NCBI GenBank assembly: GCA_003486285.1 | Contig: DNGH01000296.1 | Location: forward strand, 407-13,545 | Reading direction: 5' to 3' | DNA length: 13,139 nucleotides | Source: Actinomycetota bacterium | Lineage (GTDB): Bacteria > Actinomycetota > Acidimicrobiia > Spongiisociales > UBA11373 | Shown: positions 7,997-13,139 of the stretch, piece by piece | How the letters are laid out: each line of letters begins with the position of its first letter | Numbering within the stretch: position 1 is the first letter of the stretch | Notes under the pieces: model-generated | Seen by the model: only the letters and a program-made list of their open reading frames with translations | Databases searched by the model: none | What the model was told of the DNA's origin: nothing | Position numbers and translations under genes: made by a program

Positions 7997-8377
7997 TTAC
8001 TTCTTGGCCGCCTTCTTCTTGCCCGCGATGGCCGAACGCGGCCCCTTGCGAGTCCGGGCATTGGTGTGGGTGCGCTGCCCCCGGACCGGAAGGCCACGGC
8101 GGTGCCGCACCCCCTCGTAACTTCCGATCTCCACCTTGCGCTTGATGTTCTGGGCCACCTCGCGACGCAGGTCGCCCTCGACTCGGAAGTTCGCATCGAT
8201 GTACTGGCGGAGTCGATTGACTTCGTCGTCGGTCAGATCGGAAACCTTCGTGTTGGGGTCGATCTTCAGCGACGCGCAGGCATCGATCGCATGACTGCGA
8301 CCGACCCCGTAGATGTAGGTGAGACTGACCTCGACGCGCTTGTCGCGGGGAAGGTCGACTCCGGAGATACGTGCCAT
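7997..8377 (-). CDS. rpsM: 30S ribosomal protein S13
   Basis: uS13, 126 residues, in the 30S head contacting the P-site tRNA and the central intersubunit bridge. It begins MARISGVDLPRDKRVEVSL, has the YGVGRSHAI helix-two-turn-helix region (23-31), the GSYEGVRHRRGLPVRGQRT segment (87-105) with the tRNA-facing basic patch, and ends in a lysine-rich tail (KKKAAKK). ATG 8377 is four bases after the rpmJ TAG, with an AGGGG Shine-Dalgarno overlapping the rpmJ end. Length and motifs are fully typical. Confidence 0.98.
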   Translation of the reverse strand: MARISGVDLPRDKRVEVSLTYIYGVGRSHAIDACASLKIDPNTKVSDLTDDEVNRLRQYIDANFRVEGDLRREVAQNIKRKVEIGSYEGVRHRRGLPVRGQRTHTNARTRKGPRSAIAGKKKAAKK

Positions 8378-8381
8378 GGTT

Positions 8382-8495
8382 CTACCCCTGCCGCTGCTTG
8401 TGGCGGGGGTTGGTGCAGATCACCCAGACCCGGCCGCGCCGACGGATGATGCGACATTTCTCGCACATCTTCTTTGCGCTCGGCCGGACCTTCAT
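8382..8495 (-). CDS. rpmJ: 50S ribosomal protein L36
   Basis: bL36, 37 residues, the smallest large-subunit protein. It begins MKVRPSAKKMCEKCRIIRR and ends NPRHKQRQG. The zinc ribbon is complete: C11, C14, C27 and H32, so this is the zinc-dependent C+ paralogue. ATG 8495 is preceded by a purine-rich GGGGAAGAGAGAG stretch. It is the first gene of the downstream ribosomal block, four bases ahead of rpsM. In many actinobacteria infA lies immediately before it; here that place holds a structured leader and then a DUF4173 gene. Confidence 0.97.
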   Translation of the reverse strand: MKVRPSAKKMCEKCRIIRRRGRVWVICTNPRHKQRQG

Positions 8496-8525
8496 CCGTG
8501 ATCTCTCTCTTCCCCGGCGGTCGCA

Positions 8526-8568
8526 GCGGGCACACGAAACCCCGCAAGGGGTGGTTTCGAGAACCCGC
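8526..8568 (-). promoter_or_regulatory. Two-part stem-loop in the rpmJ 5' leader
   Basis: GCGGG (8526-8530) pairs with CCCGC (8564-8568); a symmetric 4x4 internal loop follows; then CGAAACC (8535-8541) pairs with GGTTTCG (8553-8559), with a further CC/GG inside. It ends 30 bases before the rpmJ ATG. Placement suggests a ribosomal-protein autoregulatory leader, which is inference; no known leader class was matched. Confidence 0.5.
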
Positions 8569-8634
8569 CAACGGACGCCTCTTCACTACGTCGTGAGCGG
8601 TTCGTCTCTTGCAGGACCTGCCTGCACACACACC

Positions 8635-8653
8635 AAAAGGACCCCGAAGGGCC
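8635..8653 (-). terminator. UUCG-loop hairpin with T-run, possible terminator of the DUF4173 transcript
   Basis: On the minus strand GGCCC, a TTCG tetraloop and GGGTCC form a five-pair stem with one bulged T, followed by TTTT (8638 to 8635). The shape is that of a weak intrinsic terminator about 130 bases after the DUF4173 stop. If the promoter at 8662-8690 is real, the same hairpin would instead sit at the very 5' end of the rpmJ transcript. Confidence 0.4.
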
Positions 8654-8661
8654 GGACGGAA

Positions 8662-8690
8662 AGAGTAACGCGATAAGGGATTTGGGACAA
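8662..8690 (-). promoter_or_regulatory. Candidate sigma70-type promoter for rpmJ-rpsM-rpsK-rpsD-rpoA-rplQ
   Basis: On the minus strand TTGTCC (8690-8685), a 17-base spacer and TACTCT (8667-8662) fit a housekeeping promoter with the actinobacterial TANNNT -10. Predicted transcription start is near 8655, giving a leader of about 160 bases. The -35 matches four of six consensus bases and the -10 three of six. Confidence 0.4.
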
Positions 8691-8700
8691 GTTGAGGGTC

Positions 8701-8728
8701 AGGCACTAGGCACTAGGCACTAAGGCAC
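8701..8728. repeat. AGGCACT heptamer array
   Basis: Three perfect AGGCACT units (8701-8707, 8708-8714, 8715-8721), then one extra A and a further AGGCAC (8723-8728). It lies just upstream of the candidate -35 at 8685-8690 and after the DUF4173 gene. An 11-base duplication, CTCCAGACCGC twice, follows at 8739-8760. Confidence 0.92.
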
Positions 8729-8784
8729 CAGATATCAGCTCCAGACCGCCTCCAGACCGCGAAAACCATCCCTCTCGCTGCCAC

Positions 8785-10281
8785 TCAGCACCCCTCAGAA
8801 GCCGCGAAACCGGCCACGACGTGCTCCGCCCGCGACCTGGCCCAGTGGAAGGTGCGGAAATCGTCGGACCCGGGCTCGGCGGTGATCTCGAGGGCCACCT
8901 GCCGCAGGTCGGCGCAGATCGACCCCGTGGCGCGATCCGCGATCGCCCCGGCGGCGTCGGCCGACAAGGTGGAGAGATAACCGAGGTCCAACTCCACTCC
9001 CCGGTCGAGGTGCCGGTCGATGTTGACTCGGGCGATCAAGGCGTCGGGGTTGGCGATGTTGAGGGCCAGGACGACGGCAAAGGCGGCGGCGATGGCACCG
9101 GGTGCCAGATGGTCTCGCCGCCCTCGCAGCACCAGCCCGGCGAGCAGCACCAGCACGACGGCGATCCACAGCACCAGTGCCGCGGTGTAGACCCGCAGCT
9201 GGCTCAGTCCGAACGAGTCGACATAGAGGTCGAGCCGCACCAGGGCACTCAACACCATCACCCCCGTCAAGACGATGAGGCCCTCAAAGAGCACCAGGAC
9301 CAGCCGAAAGTGCCTGGTCTCACGGGGCCGATGCCACCAGTCGAGCACGAGCACCAGGAGCACGACGAGCGCGGCGACGATCACGAGTTGGAAGAAACCC
9401 TGTCGGTAGTACTCGGCTCGGGTCAGGCCACCGGTGGCCTCGATGGTGTCCACGCCTCCGAAGAGATAGGCGAACTGGATCACCACGAACGCGGTGAACA
9501 TCAGCGCCAGGGAACCGAGGATGGTGACGACCTCGGTGGCTCCCAGATACCCGGAGTCCCGCGGGATCTCGACCAACAGGCGGCTCCCAAGCGCAAAGCG
9601 CAGCAGGCCGATCACGACCCAGGCCACGAACAGAGTGGCACCCACGCCCTGGAGCAGCCCGCCGGGATCGAACCCGAATAGGCCTTCGAGCAGGTTGGAG
9701 AACACCGCGTCCGCCGAGGCGAGGAGGGCGCCAAATACCACCAGCGGGATCGCGGCGATCGCCAATCCCCTGAGCACGGCGACGGTCTGCCGCCGCTGAC
9801 GCACCGAGGTCGCCACACCATCGAGGTCGTCGCGCAGGAACCGCAGCGGCTGGATGAGGACGGAGAAGGGGGCCCAGCCCACCACCCGCAGGTGGTCGGT
9901 GAGACCCAGAGGCGGGGTGTCGCTCCGGTACCGATAGATGGCGACGCTCACCAAACCGAAGGCGCCCGTCAGATCCAGGGCGACCAGGCCAGGGGCTGCC
10001 CGCACCGCCAACCAGGGAAGCAGTACCAAGGCGCCGAGCAGGAGGACGGTCGCGGCCCGACTTGGTGCGATCGACACCACGAACCCGCCACCGAGAACCG
10101 CGAGCACCGGGACCATCAGCAGCAGGGTCATCCCGAGGCCGATCGGAGCACCGCCGAACAAGGTGGGAAACGCCAACCACGCCGTCAACGCGCCCCCGAC
10201 GAGGGCCACCAGCAACACCCGACGCCGCACCGCTGCCAGAACCGGAGGCGGCTCATCGACCAGAAGCACTTCGTCCGACAT
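8785..10281 (-). CDS. DUF4173-family multi-pass membrane protein
   Basis: A 498-residue polytopic membrane protein of the DUF4173 (DUF4153-related) family, whose function is not established. About ten hydrophobic segments are visible (roughly 22-40, 48-66, 76-98, 104-116, 172-189, 214-231, 252-274, 295-314, 327-350, 366-385 and 394-410). Family signatures: EYYRQGFFQL (290-299), DSFGLSQLRVYT (355-366), NPDALIARVNIDR (411-423) and LDLGYLSTLSADA (431-443). The C-terminal 90 residues are soluble. ATG 10281 is chosen over an in-frame TTG at 10290; neither has a good Shine-Dalgarno. A TATAGA -10-like hexamer (10308-10313) lies upstream but lacks a matching -35. It sits between map and rpmJ, where infA is expected, with heptamer arrays in both spacers, so it looks like a later arrival in the ribosomal cluster. 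Confidence 0.88.
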   Translation of the reverse strand: MSDEVLLVDEPPPVLAAVRRRVLLVALVGGALTAWLAFPTLFGGAPIGLGMTLLLMVPVLAVLGGGFVVSIAPSRAATVLLLGALVLLPWLAVRAAPGLVALDLTGAFGLVSVAIYRYRSDTPPLGLTDHLRVVGWAPFSVLIQPLRFLRDDLDGVATSVRQRRQTVAVLRGLAIAAIPLVVFGALLASADAVFSNLLEGLFGFDPGGLLQGVGATLFVAWVVIGLLRFALGSRLLVEIPRDSGYLGATEVVTILGSLALMFTAFVVIQFAYLFGGVDTIEATGGLTRAEYYRQGFFQLVIVAALVVLLVLVLDWWHRPRETRHFRLVLVLFEGLIVLTGVMVLSALVRLDLYVDSFGLSQLRVYTAALVLWIAVVLVLLAGLVLRGRRDHLAPGAIAAAFAVVLALNIANPDALIARVNIDRHLDRGVELDLGYLSTLSADAAGAIADRATGSICADLRQVALEITAEPGSDDFRTFHWARSRAEHVVAGFAASEGC

Positions 10282-10400
10282 CCGTTTCAATCTACGACCG
10301 CTCCCGCTCTATAGGACTCCCCGGCCGAGACCGGTAGGTGGTACCTCCGGATTCCCACCTGATACCTGACACCTGACACCTGACACCTGAGATCTGATAC
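10282..10400. other. Spacer between map and the DUF4173 gene
   Basis: 119 bases without a gene. It contains the heptamer array at 10357-10398, which begins two bases after the map stop codon, and a lone TATAGA hexamer (10308-10313, minus strand) that could be a -10 element for the DUF4173 gene. No T-run terminator is visible. Confidence 0.6.
10357..10398. repeat. ACCTGAC heptamer array, six units
   Basis: Units from 10357: ACCTGAT, ACCTGAC three times, ACCTGAG, ATCTGAT, ending at 10398; the next bases ACCTA overlap the map stop (10401-10403). The heptamer is the same as in the array at 1810-1872, about 8.5 kb away, but all units here have one orientation. Confidence 0.95.
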
Positions 10401-11141
10401 CTACTCCGTCAGCACCTGCGGCCCGTCCGGGGTGATCGCCACGGTGTGCTCGAAATGGGCGGACAGCGACCCGTCGGCGGTGACGACGGTCCAGCCGTCC
10501 TCGAGGACCCGGGTGGCGTCGCCGCCCAGGTTGAACATCGGCTCGATGCAGATCGCCATGCCCCTGCGCAGCTTCATCCCGGTGCCGGGGCGGCCGTAGT
10601 TGAGCACCTGCGGTTCTTCGTGCATCTCCCGTCCGATGCCGTGGCCGGTGTACTCGCGCACGATCCCGAAGCCGTGCCTCTCGGCGACGGCACCAACGGC
10701 GTGTCCGAGGTCGCCGAGGCGGGTGCCGACGGTGGACTTGGCGACTCCCGCCCAAAGTGCCTTCTCCGTGGCTGAGATCAGATTCGCCACGTGTGCCGGG
10801 ACCGCACCGATGGCGACGGTGATGGCGGCATCGGCATGCCAGCCCTCATAGATGGCGCCGGCGTCGATACCGATGATGTCACCCTCTTCGAGCCGCCGGG
10901 CGCTGGGGATGCCGTGGACGATCTGCTCGTTCACCGAAAGGCAGGTGTGGGCCGGGAACCCTTGGTAGTTGAGGAAGTTCGAGGTCGCCTTGCCGTCTCG
11001 GGTGATGCGGGCGGCGATGGCATCGAGTTCGAGGAGGGAGACCCCGGGCTTGGCGGCCTCACGCAGCGCCTCGTGGATGTTGGCGACCACCCGGCCCGCC
11101 CGCCGCATGGCGGCGAAGTCGGCGGCCGACTTGATGGTCAT
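10401..11141 (-). CDS. map: Methionine aminopeptidase, type I
   Basis: Map removes the initiator methionine from nascent proteins using a dinuclear metal centre in a pita-bread fold. 246 residues, type Ia length without an N-terminal extension. The five metal ligands are visible: D93 (GIDAG), D104 (HADAA), H167 (YTGHGIG), E200 (CIEPMF) and E231 (HFEHT); H76 (IVHGIP) matches the catalytic histidine. ATG 11141 overlaps the adk TGA by one base (TGATG); a GTG three bases earlier is possible. No Shine-Dalgarno is seen, consistent with coupling to adk. The stop is TAG at 10401-10403, immediately followed by a heptamer array. In related genomes infA or rpmJ comes next; here a DUF4173 gene does. Confidence 0.97.
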   Translation of the reverse strand: MTIKSAADFAAMRRAGRVVANIHEALREAAKPGVSLLELDAIAARITRDGKATSNFLNYQGFPAHTCLSVNEQIVHGIPSARRLEEGDIIGIDAGAIYEGWHADAAITVAIGAVPAHVANLISATEKALWAGVAKSTVGTRLGDLGHAVGAVAERHGFGIVREYTGHGIGREMHEEPQVLNYGRPGTGMKLRRGMAICIEPMFNLGGDATRVLEDGWTVVTADGSLSAHFEHTVAITPDGPQVLTE

Positions 11142-11695
11142 CACGATGCCAGCACCGTCACGATCCGGCTCAGCACCTCGAGGATCTCACCGACCCCATC
11201 GACGGTGGCGACGGGTCGCCCGGACTCGCGGTAATAGGCGATCAGGGGCTCGGTCTGGCTCCGATACACCGCGAGGCGGTTGGCCACCGTTTCCTCGGTG
11301 TCGTCGCTGCGGCCCCGGGCCAGGGCCCGCCTGACCAACTCCGCCTCGGCGACCTCGATGACCACGACCGCGTCGAGCATGGCGCCGCCGGCGACGCGGT
11401 CCAGAGCCTCCGCCTGGGGACGGCTGCGGGGGAAGCCATCGAGGAGGAAGCCACACGCCGCATCCGGCTCGGTGAGGCGCTCCTCGACCATCCCCACCAC
11501 GATCTCGTCGGAGACGAGGTCGCCGGCATCCATGATCACCTTGGCCTGCTTGCCCAAGTCGGTGCCGCGGGCGACGTGGTCGCGCAGCATCACGCCGGTC
11601 GAGACATGGGGGATGCCTAGCGCCTTGCAGAGGAGGTCGGCCTGGGTGCCCTTCCCCGACCCAGGAGGCCCGAGAAGGAGGAGGTGGCGGCCCAT
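11141..11695 (-). CDS. adk: Adenylate kinase, short form
   Basis: Adk interconverts AMP and ATP with ADP and sets the cellular adenylate balance. 184 residues. The P-loop GPPGSGKGT lies at residues 9-17, the AMP-binding STGVMLRD follows, GFLLDGFPRSRPQAEALD (about 82-99) is the conserved core, and ARGRSDDTEETVANRL shows a short LID without the zinc-finger insert, as is usual in actinobacteria. ATG 11695 gives the standard N-terminus (MGRHLLLLGPPG); GTG 11701 would add two residues. No good Shine-Dalgarno is visible. It overlaps map by one base. Instead of following secY closely, it is separated from it by 157 bases of hairpins and repeats, so it may not be expressed simply as part of the secY transcript. 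Confidence 0.97.
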   Translation of the reverse strand: MGRHLLLLGPPGSGKGTQADLLCKALGIPHVSTGVMLRDHVARGTDLGKQAKVIMDAGDLVSDEIVVGMVEERLTEPDAACGFLLDGFPRSRPQAEALDRVAGGAMLDAVVVIEVAEAELVRRALARGRSDDTEETVANRLAVYRSQTEPLIAYYRESGRPVATVDGVGEILEVLSRIVTVLAS

Positions 11696-11725
11696 GGTCA
11701 CGCGCCCGCTCGCGGTTGACGATGC

Positions 11726-11799
11726 TCAGCCTGCAGCATGCAGCATGCAGCGCGGCGACAACGCCCGGCGGGGCTGCAGGCTGTCTGCTGCAGGCTGAC
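11726..11799. repeat. Heptad-periodic inverted repeat (GCAGCAT / GGCTGNN)
   Basis: The left arm has GCAGCAT twice plus GCAGC (11733-11751). The right arm has degenerate seven-base units GGCTGCA, GGCTGTC, TGCTGCA, GGCTGAC (11772-11799). Bases 11726-11738 are perfectly complementary to 11786-11798 (13 bp) with a 47-base loop. It has the same design, opposed arms built of heptamers, as the array at 1810-1872. Confidence 0.85.
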
Positions 11800-11810
11800 C
11801 CACCCCCCAC

Positions 11811-11831
11811 CGACGAGCCTGCGGCTCGTCG
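11811..11831. repeat. Perfect 9-bp stem-loop downstream of secY
   Basis: CGACGAGCC (11811-11819), loop TGC, GGCTCGTCG (11823-11831). It directly abuts the next stem-loop. There is no T-run on either strand, so it is not a standard intrinsic terminator. Confidence 0.85.
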
Positions 11832-11852
11832 ACTCCCCCACAAGGGGGGAGT
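11832..11852. repeat. ACTCCCCC / GGGGGAGT stem-loop directly after secY
   Basis: ACTCCCCC (11832-11839) pairs with GGGGGAGT (11845-11852) around a five-base loop, starting six bases after the secY stop codon. Together with 11811-11831 it makes a back-to-back hairpin pair that could protect the secY 3' end or slow polymerase; T-runs are absent. Confidence 0.8.
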
Positions 11853-11858
11853 GATTGC

Positions 11859-13139
11859 TCACGACAGGAACCCCTCATAGTTCCGCATCATCAGCTGGCT
11901 TTCGATCTGTTTCATCGTCTCCAGGGCGACGCCGGTGACGATCAGGATCGACACGCCGGAGAAGCCGATGCTCAGGTCGAAGTAGATCGCCATGATCGAC
12001 GGCAGCACCGCGACCGTGGCCAGGAACAGCGAACCCGGCAGGGTGATCCGGCTGAGGATGTGCTGCAGGTACTGCGTGGTCTGCGACCCGGGGCGGATGC
12101 CCGGGATAAACCCACCCTGGCGCTGGATCATGTCCGATTGACGGGCCGGATCGAACTGGATCGCCGTATAGAAGTACGTGAAGAACACGATGAGCAGACC
12201 GAACATGATCACGTACCACCACGACTGGCCGCTCACCAGGTTCTCGTCGATGAAGCGGCGGATCGCGCCGAAGAAGCCCTCGGCCGGGATCGACGAGGCG
12301 ATCAGCGCCGGGAAGTAGAGGACGCTGGAGGCGAAGATCACCGGGATCACACCGGCGGTGTTCACCTTCAGCGGGATGTAGGTGCTCTGTCCGCCCAACA
12401 TGCGGCGTCCCCGGATCCGCTTGGAGAACTGGATCGGGATCCGGCGCTGGCCCTGGTCCACGAAGATGATCCCGGCGGTGAGCACCAGGAACAGCACCAC
12501 CACTCCGATGAACTTGGCGTTGGCGTAGCCACCCGCCGAGCTGGCCAGGATGGCGAACTGGGCCGGGAGCTGGCTCACGATGCTGGCGAAGATGATCAGG
12601 GACATGCCGTTGCCGATGCCGCGCTGGCTGATCAACTCGCCCAGCCACATGATGAAGGCCGTGCCCGCGGTCAGGGTGATCACGATGATCAGCACCCGGC
12701 CCGGGGTGTAGGACGGGATCAGGTCGATGCCGCCGGTCAGCGTGCCGCGGTGGAACAGGTAGGTGAGCCCGGTCGACTGCAGGAGGGCGAGGATCACCGT
12801 GACGTAGCGGGTCCACTGGGTGACCACCTTGCGACCCGCCTCACCCTCCTCCTGCAACTTCTGCAGGCGGGGGATCACCACGGCGAGGAGCTGCATGATG
12901 ATCGACGACGTGATGTACGGCATGATCCCCAGCGAGAACACCGAGAACGTCTCGAGCGCACCGCCCGAGAACAGGTTGAGCAGGCCGACGATACCGGCCG
13001 CCTGAGCCTCGTCAGCAAACTGCTTGACGGCGTCGATGTCCACCCCGGGAACCGGGATCGCCGCCCCGAGCCGGTACACGGCGATGATCATCAGGGTGAA
13101 CAACACCTTGTTCCGGAGATCCCGGATCCGGAACATGTT
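11859..13139 (-). CDS. secY: Preprotein translocase subunit SecY, 5' end outside window
   Basis: SecY is the channel of the SecYEG translocon in the cytoplasmic membrane. 426 codons are visible and open to the window edge. An ATG lies at 13136-13134, but family members usually have several residues before the FRxxDLR motif, so the true start is probably just outside the window. Visible hallmarks: RDLRNKVLFTL at the first helix, YRLGAAIPVPGVD, the plug region LLNLFSGGALETFSVFSLGI, MPYITSSIIMQLL, the ISQRGIGNGMS helix (TM4-TM5 area), the cytosolic loop RRMLGGQSTYIPLK used by SecA and the ribosome, FIPGIRPGSQTTQYL, and the C-terminal NYEGFLS. Ten transmembrane helices fit the hydrophobic pattern. 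It is the upstream-most gene here and is followed by two stem-loops rather than by adk. Confidence 0.98.
   Translation of the reverse strand, partial: NMFRIRDLRNKVLFTLMIIAVYRLGAAIPVPGVDIDAVKQFADEAQAAGIVGLLNLFSGGALETFSVFSLGIMPYITSSIIMQLLAVVIPRLQKLQEEGEAGRKVVTQWTRYVTVILALLQSTGLTYLFHRGTLTGGIDLIPSYTPGRVLIIVITLTAGTAFIMWLGELISQRGIGNGMSLIIFASIVSQLPAQFAILASSAGGYANAKFIGVVVLFLVLTAGIIFVDQGQRRIPIQFSKRIRGRRMLGGQSTYIPLKVNTAGVIPVIFASSVLYFPALIASSIPAEGFFGAIRRFIDENLVSGQSWWYVIMFGLLIVFFTYFYTAIQFDPARQSDMIQRQGGFIPGIRPGSQTTQYLQHILSRITLPGSLFLATVAVLPSIMAIYFDLSIGFSGVSILIVTGVALETMKQIESQLMMRNYEGFLS

Larger units (their letters stand above)
8496..8784 (-). other. Spacer between the DUF4173 gene and rpmJ; probable operon leader
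   Basis: A 289-base stretch without a credible gene. Reading toward rpmJ it holds an 11-base direct duplication (8739-8749 and 8750-8760), a heptamer array (8701-8728), a candidate promoter (8662-8690), a UUCG-type hairpin with a T-run (8635-8653), a small GCAGG/CCTGC stem-loop (about 8612-8626) and a larger two-part stem-loop (8526-8568). No initiation factor IF-1 reading frame is present in it. Confidence 0.7.
11702..11858. other. secY-adk spacer filled with inverted repeats
   Basis: 157 bases with no gene. Toward adk it contains two adjacent stem-loops just after secY (11832-11852, 11811-11831), then a heptad-type inverted repeat (11726-11798). No confident promoter for adk was seen. The secY-adk junction is normally short, so this spacer is an expansion. 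Confidence 0.75.

Noticed and set aside
8266..8706. Minus-strand frame between the DUF4173 gene and rpsM considered as infA
   Set aside because: It overlaps rpmJ and rpsM in another frame and shows no IF-1 OB-fold motif.
10308..10313. TATAGA as a promoter for the DUF4173 gene
   Set aside because: The -10 likeness is fair, but no -35-like hexamer lies 16-18 bases upstream; kept only as a remark in the spacer entry.
10357..10398. CRISPR array
   Set aside because: Seven-base units without spacers and no cas genes; it is a simple tandem repeat.
13134..13136. ATG at 13136 as the true secY start
   Set aside because: The frame remains open to the window edge and SecY proteins normally have several residues before this motif, so the start probably lies outside.

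Overview
The window is GC-rich and carries its genes on the minus strand only, so the biological reading order runs from high to low coordinates. The core is the distal end of the spc operon plus the alpha operon: secY, adk, map, rpmJ, rpsM, rpsK, rpsD, rpoA, rplQ and truA. The gene order, the actinobacterial style of RpoA and SecY, zinc-ribbon forms of S4 and L36, frequent GTG/TTG starts and an F420-type LLM oxidoreductase point to an Actinomycetota member. A deep branch such as Acidimicrobiia is a guess.

Layout from the 5' end of the genes: secY (11859-13139, start outside the window) is followed by a 157-base spacer of hairpins and heptad repeats, then adk and map, which overlap by one base. 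Where many actinobacteria carry infA, this genome has a DUF4173 multi-pass membrane protein (8785-10281) with heptamer arrays in the spacers on both sides. After a structured 289-base spacer with a candidate promoter come rpmJ, rpsM, rpsK, rpsD, rpoA and rplQ, packed with gaps of 0-18 bases or one-base overlaps. Between rplQ and truA, often neighbours, lie five non-ribosomal genes: a membrane-anchored protein with three cysteine pairs, a CLC H+/Cl- exchanger with two CBS and two RCK_C domains, an LLM-class oxidoreductase, a Nudix hydrolase and a small Yip1-like membrane protein. truA runs off the low-coordinate edge.

The core genes supply ribosomal proteins S13, S11, S4, L17 and L36, the polymerase alpha subunit, the translocon, N-terminal methionine removal, adenylate balance and tRNA pseudouridylation. 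The inserted genes look like envelope or ion and small-molecule functions with no obvious link to translation.

The most unusual signal is a set of short tandem arrays with a unit of exactly seven bases at six places (200-229, 1810-1872, 2713-2726, 8701-8728, 10357-10398, 11726-11799). The heptamer sequence differs between most sites, but the period is constant. Two sites also contain units in inverted orientation that form 13-bp stems, and one lies in frame inside truA. Five of the six occupy spacers next to interruptions of the conserved gene order or otherwise loosely packed junctions. This resembles in form the heptanucleotide STRR repeats of heterocystous cyanobacteria, and is the best candidate here for something undescribed. 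No tRNA, rRNA, CRISPR array, transposase or phage gene was found.
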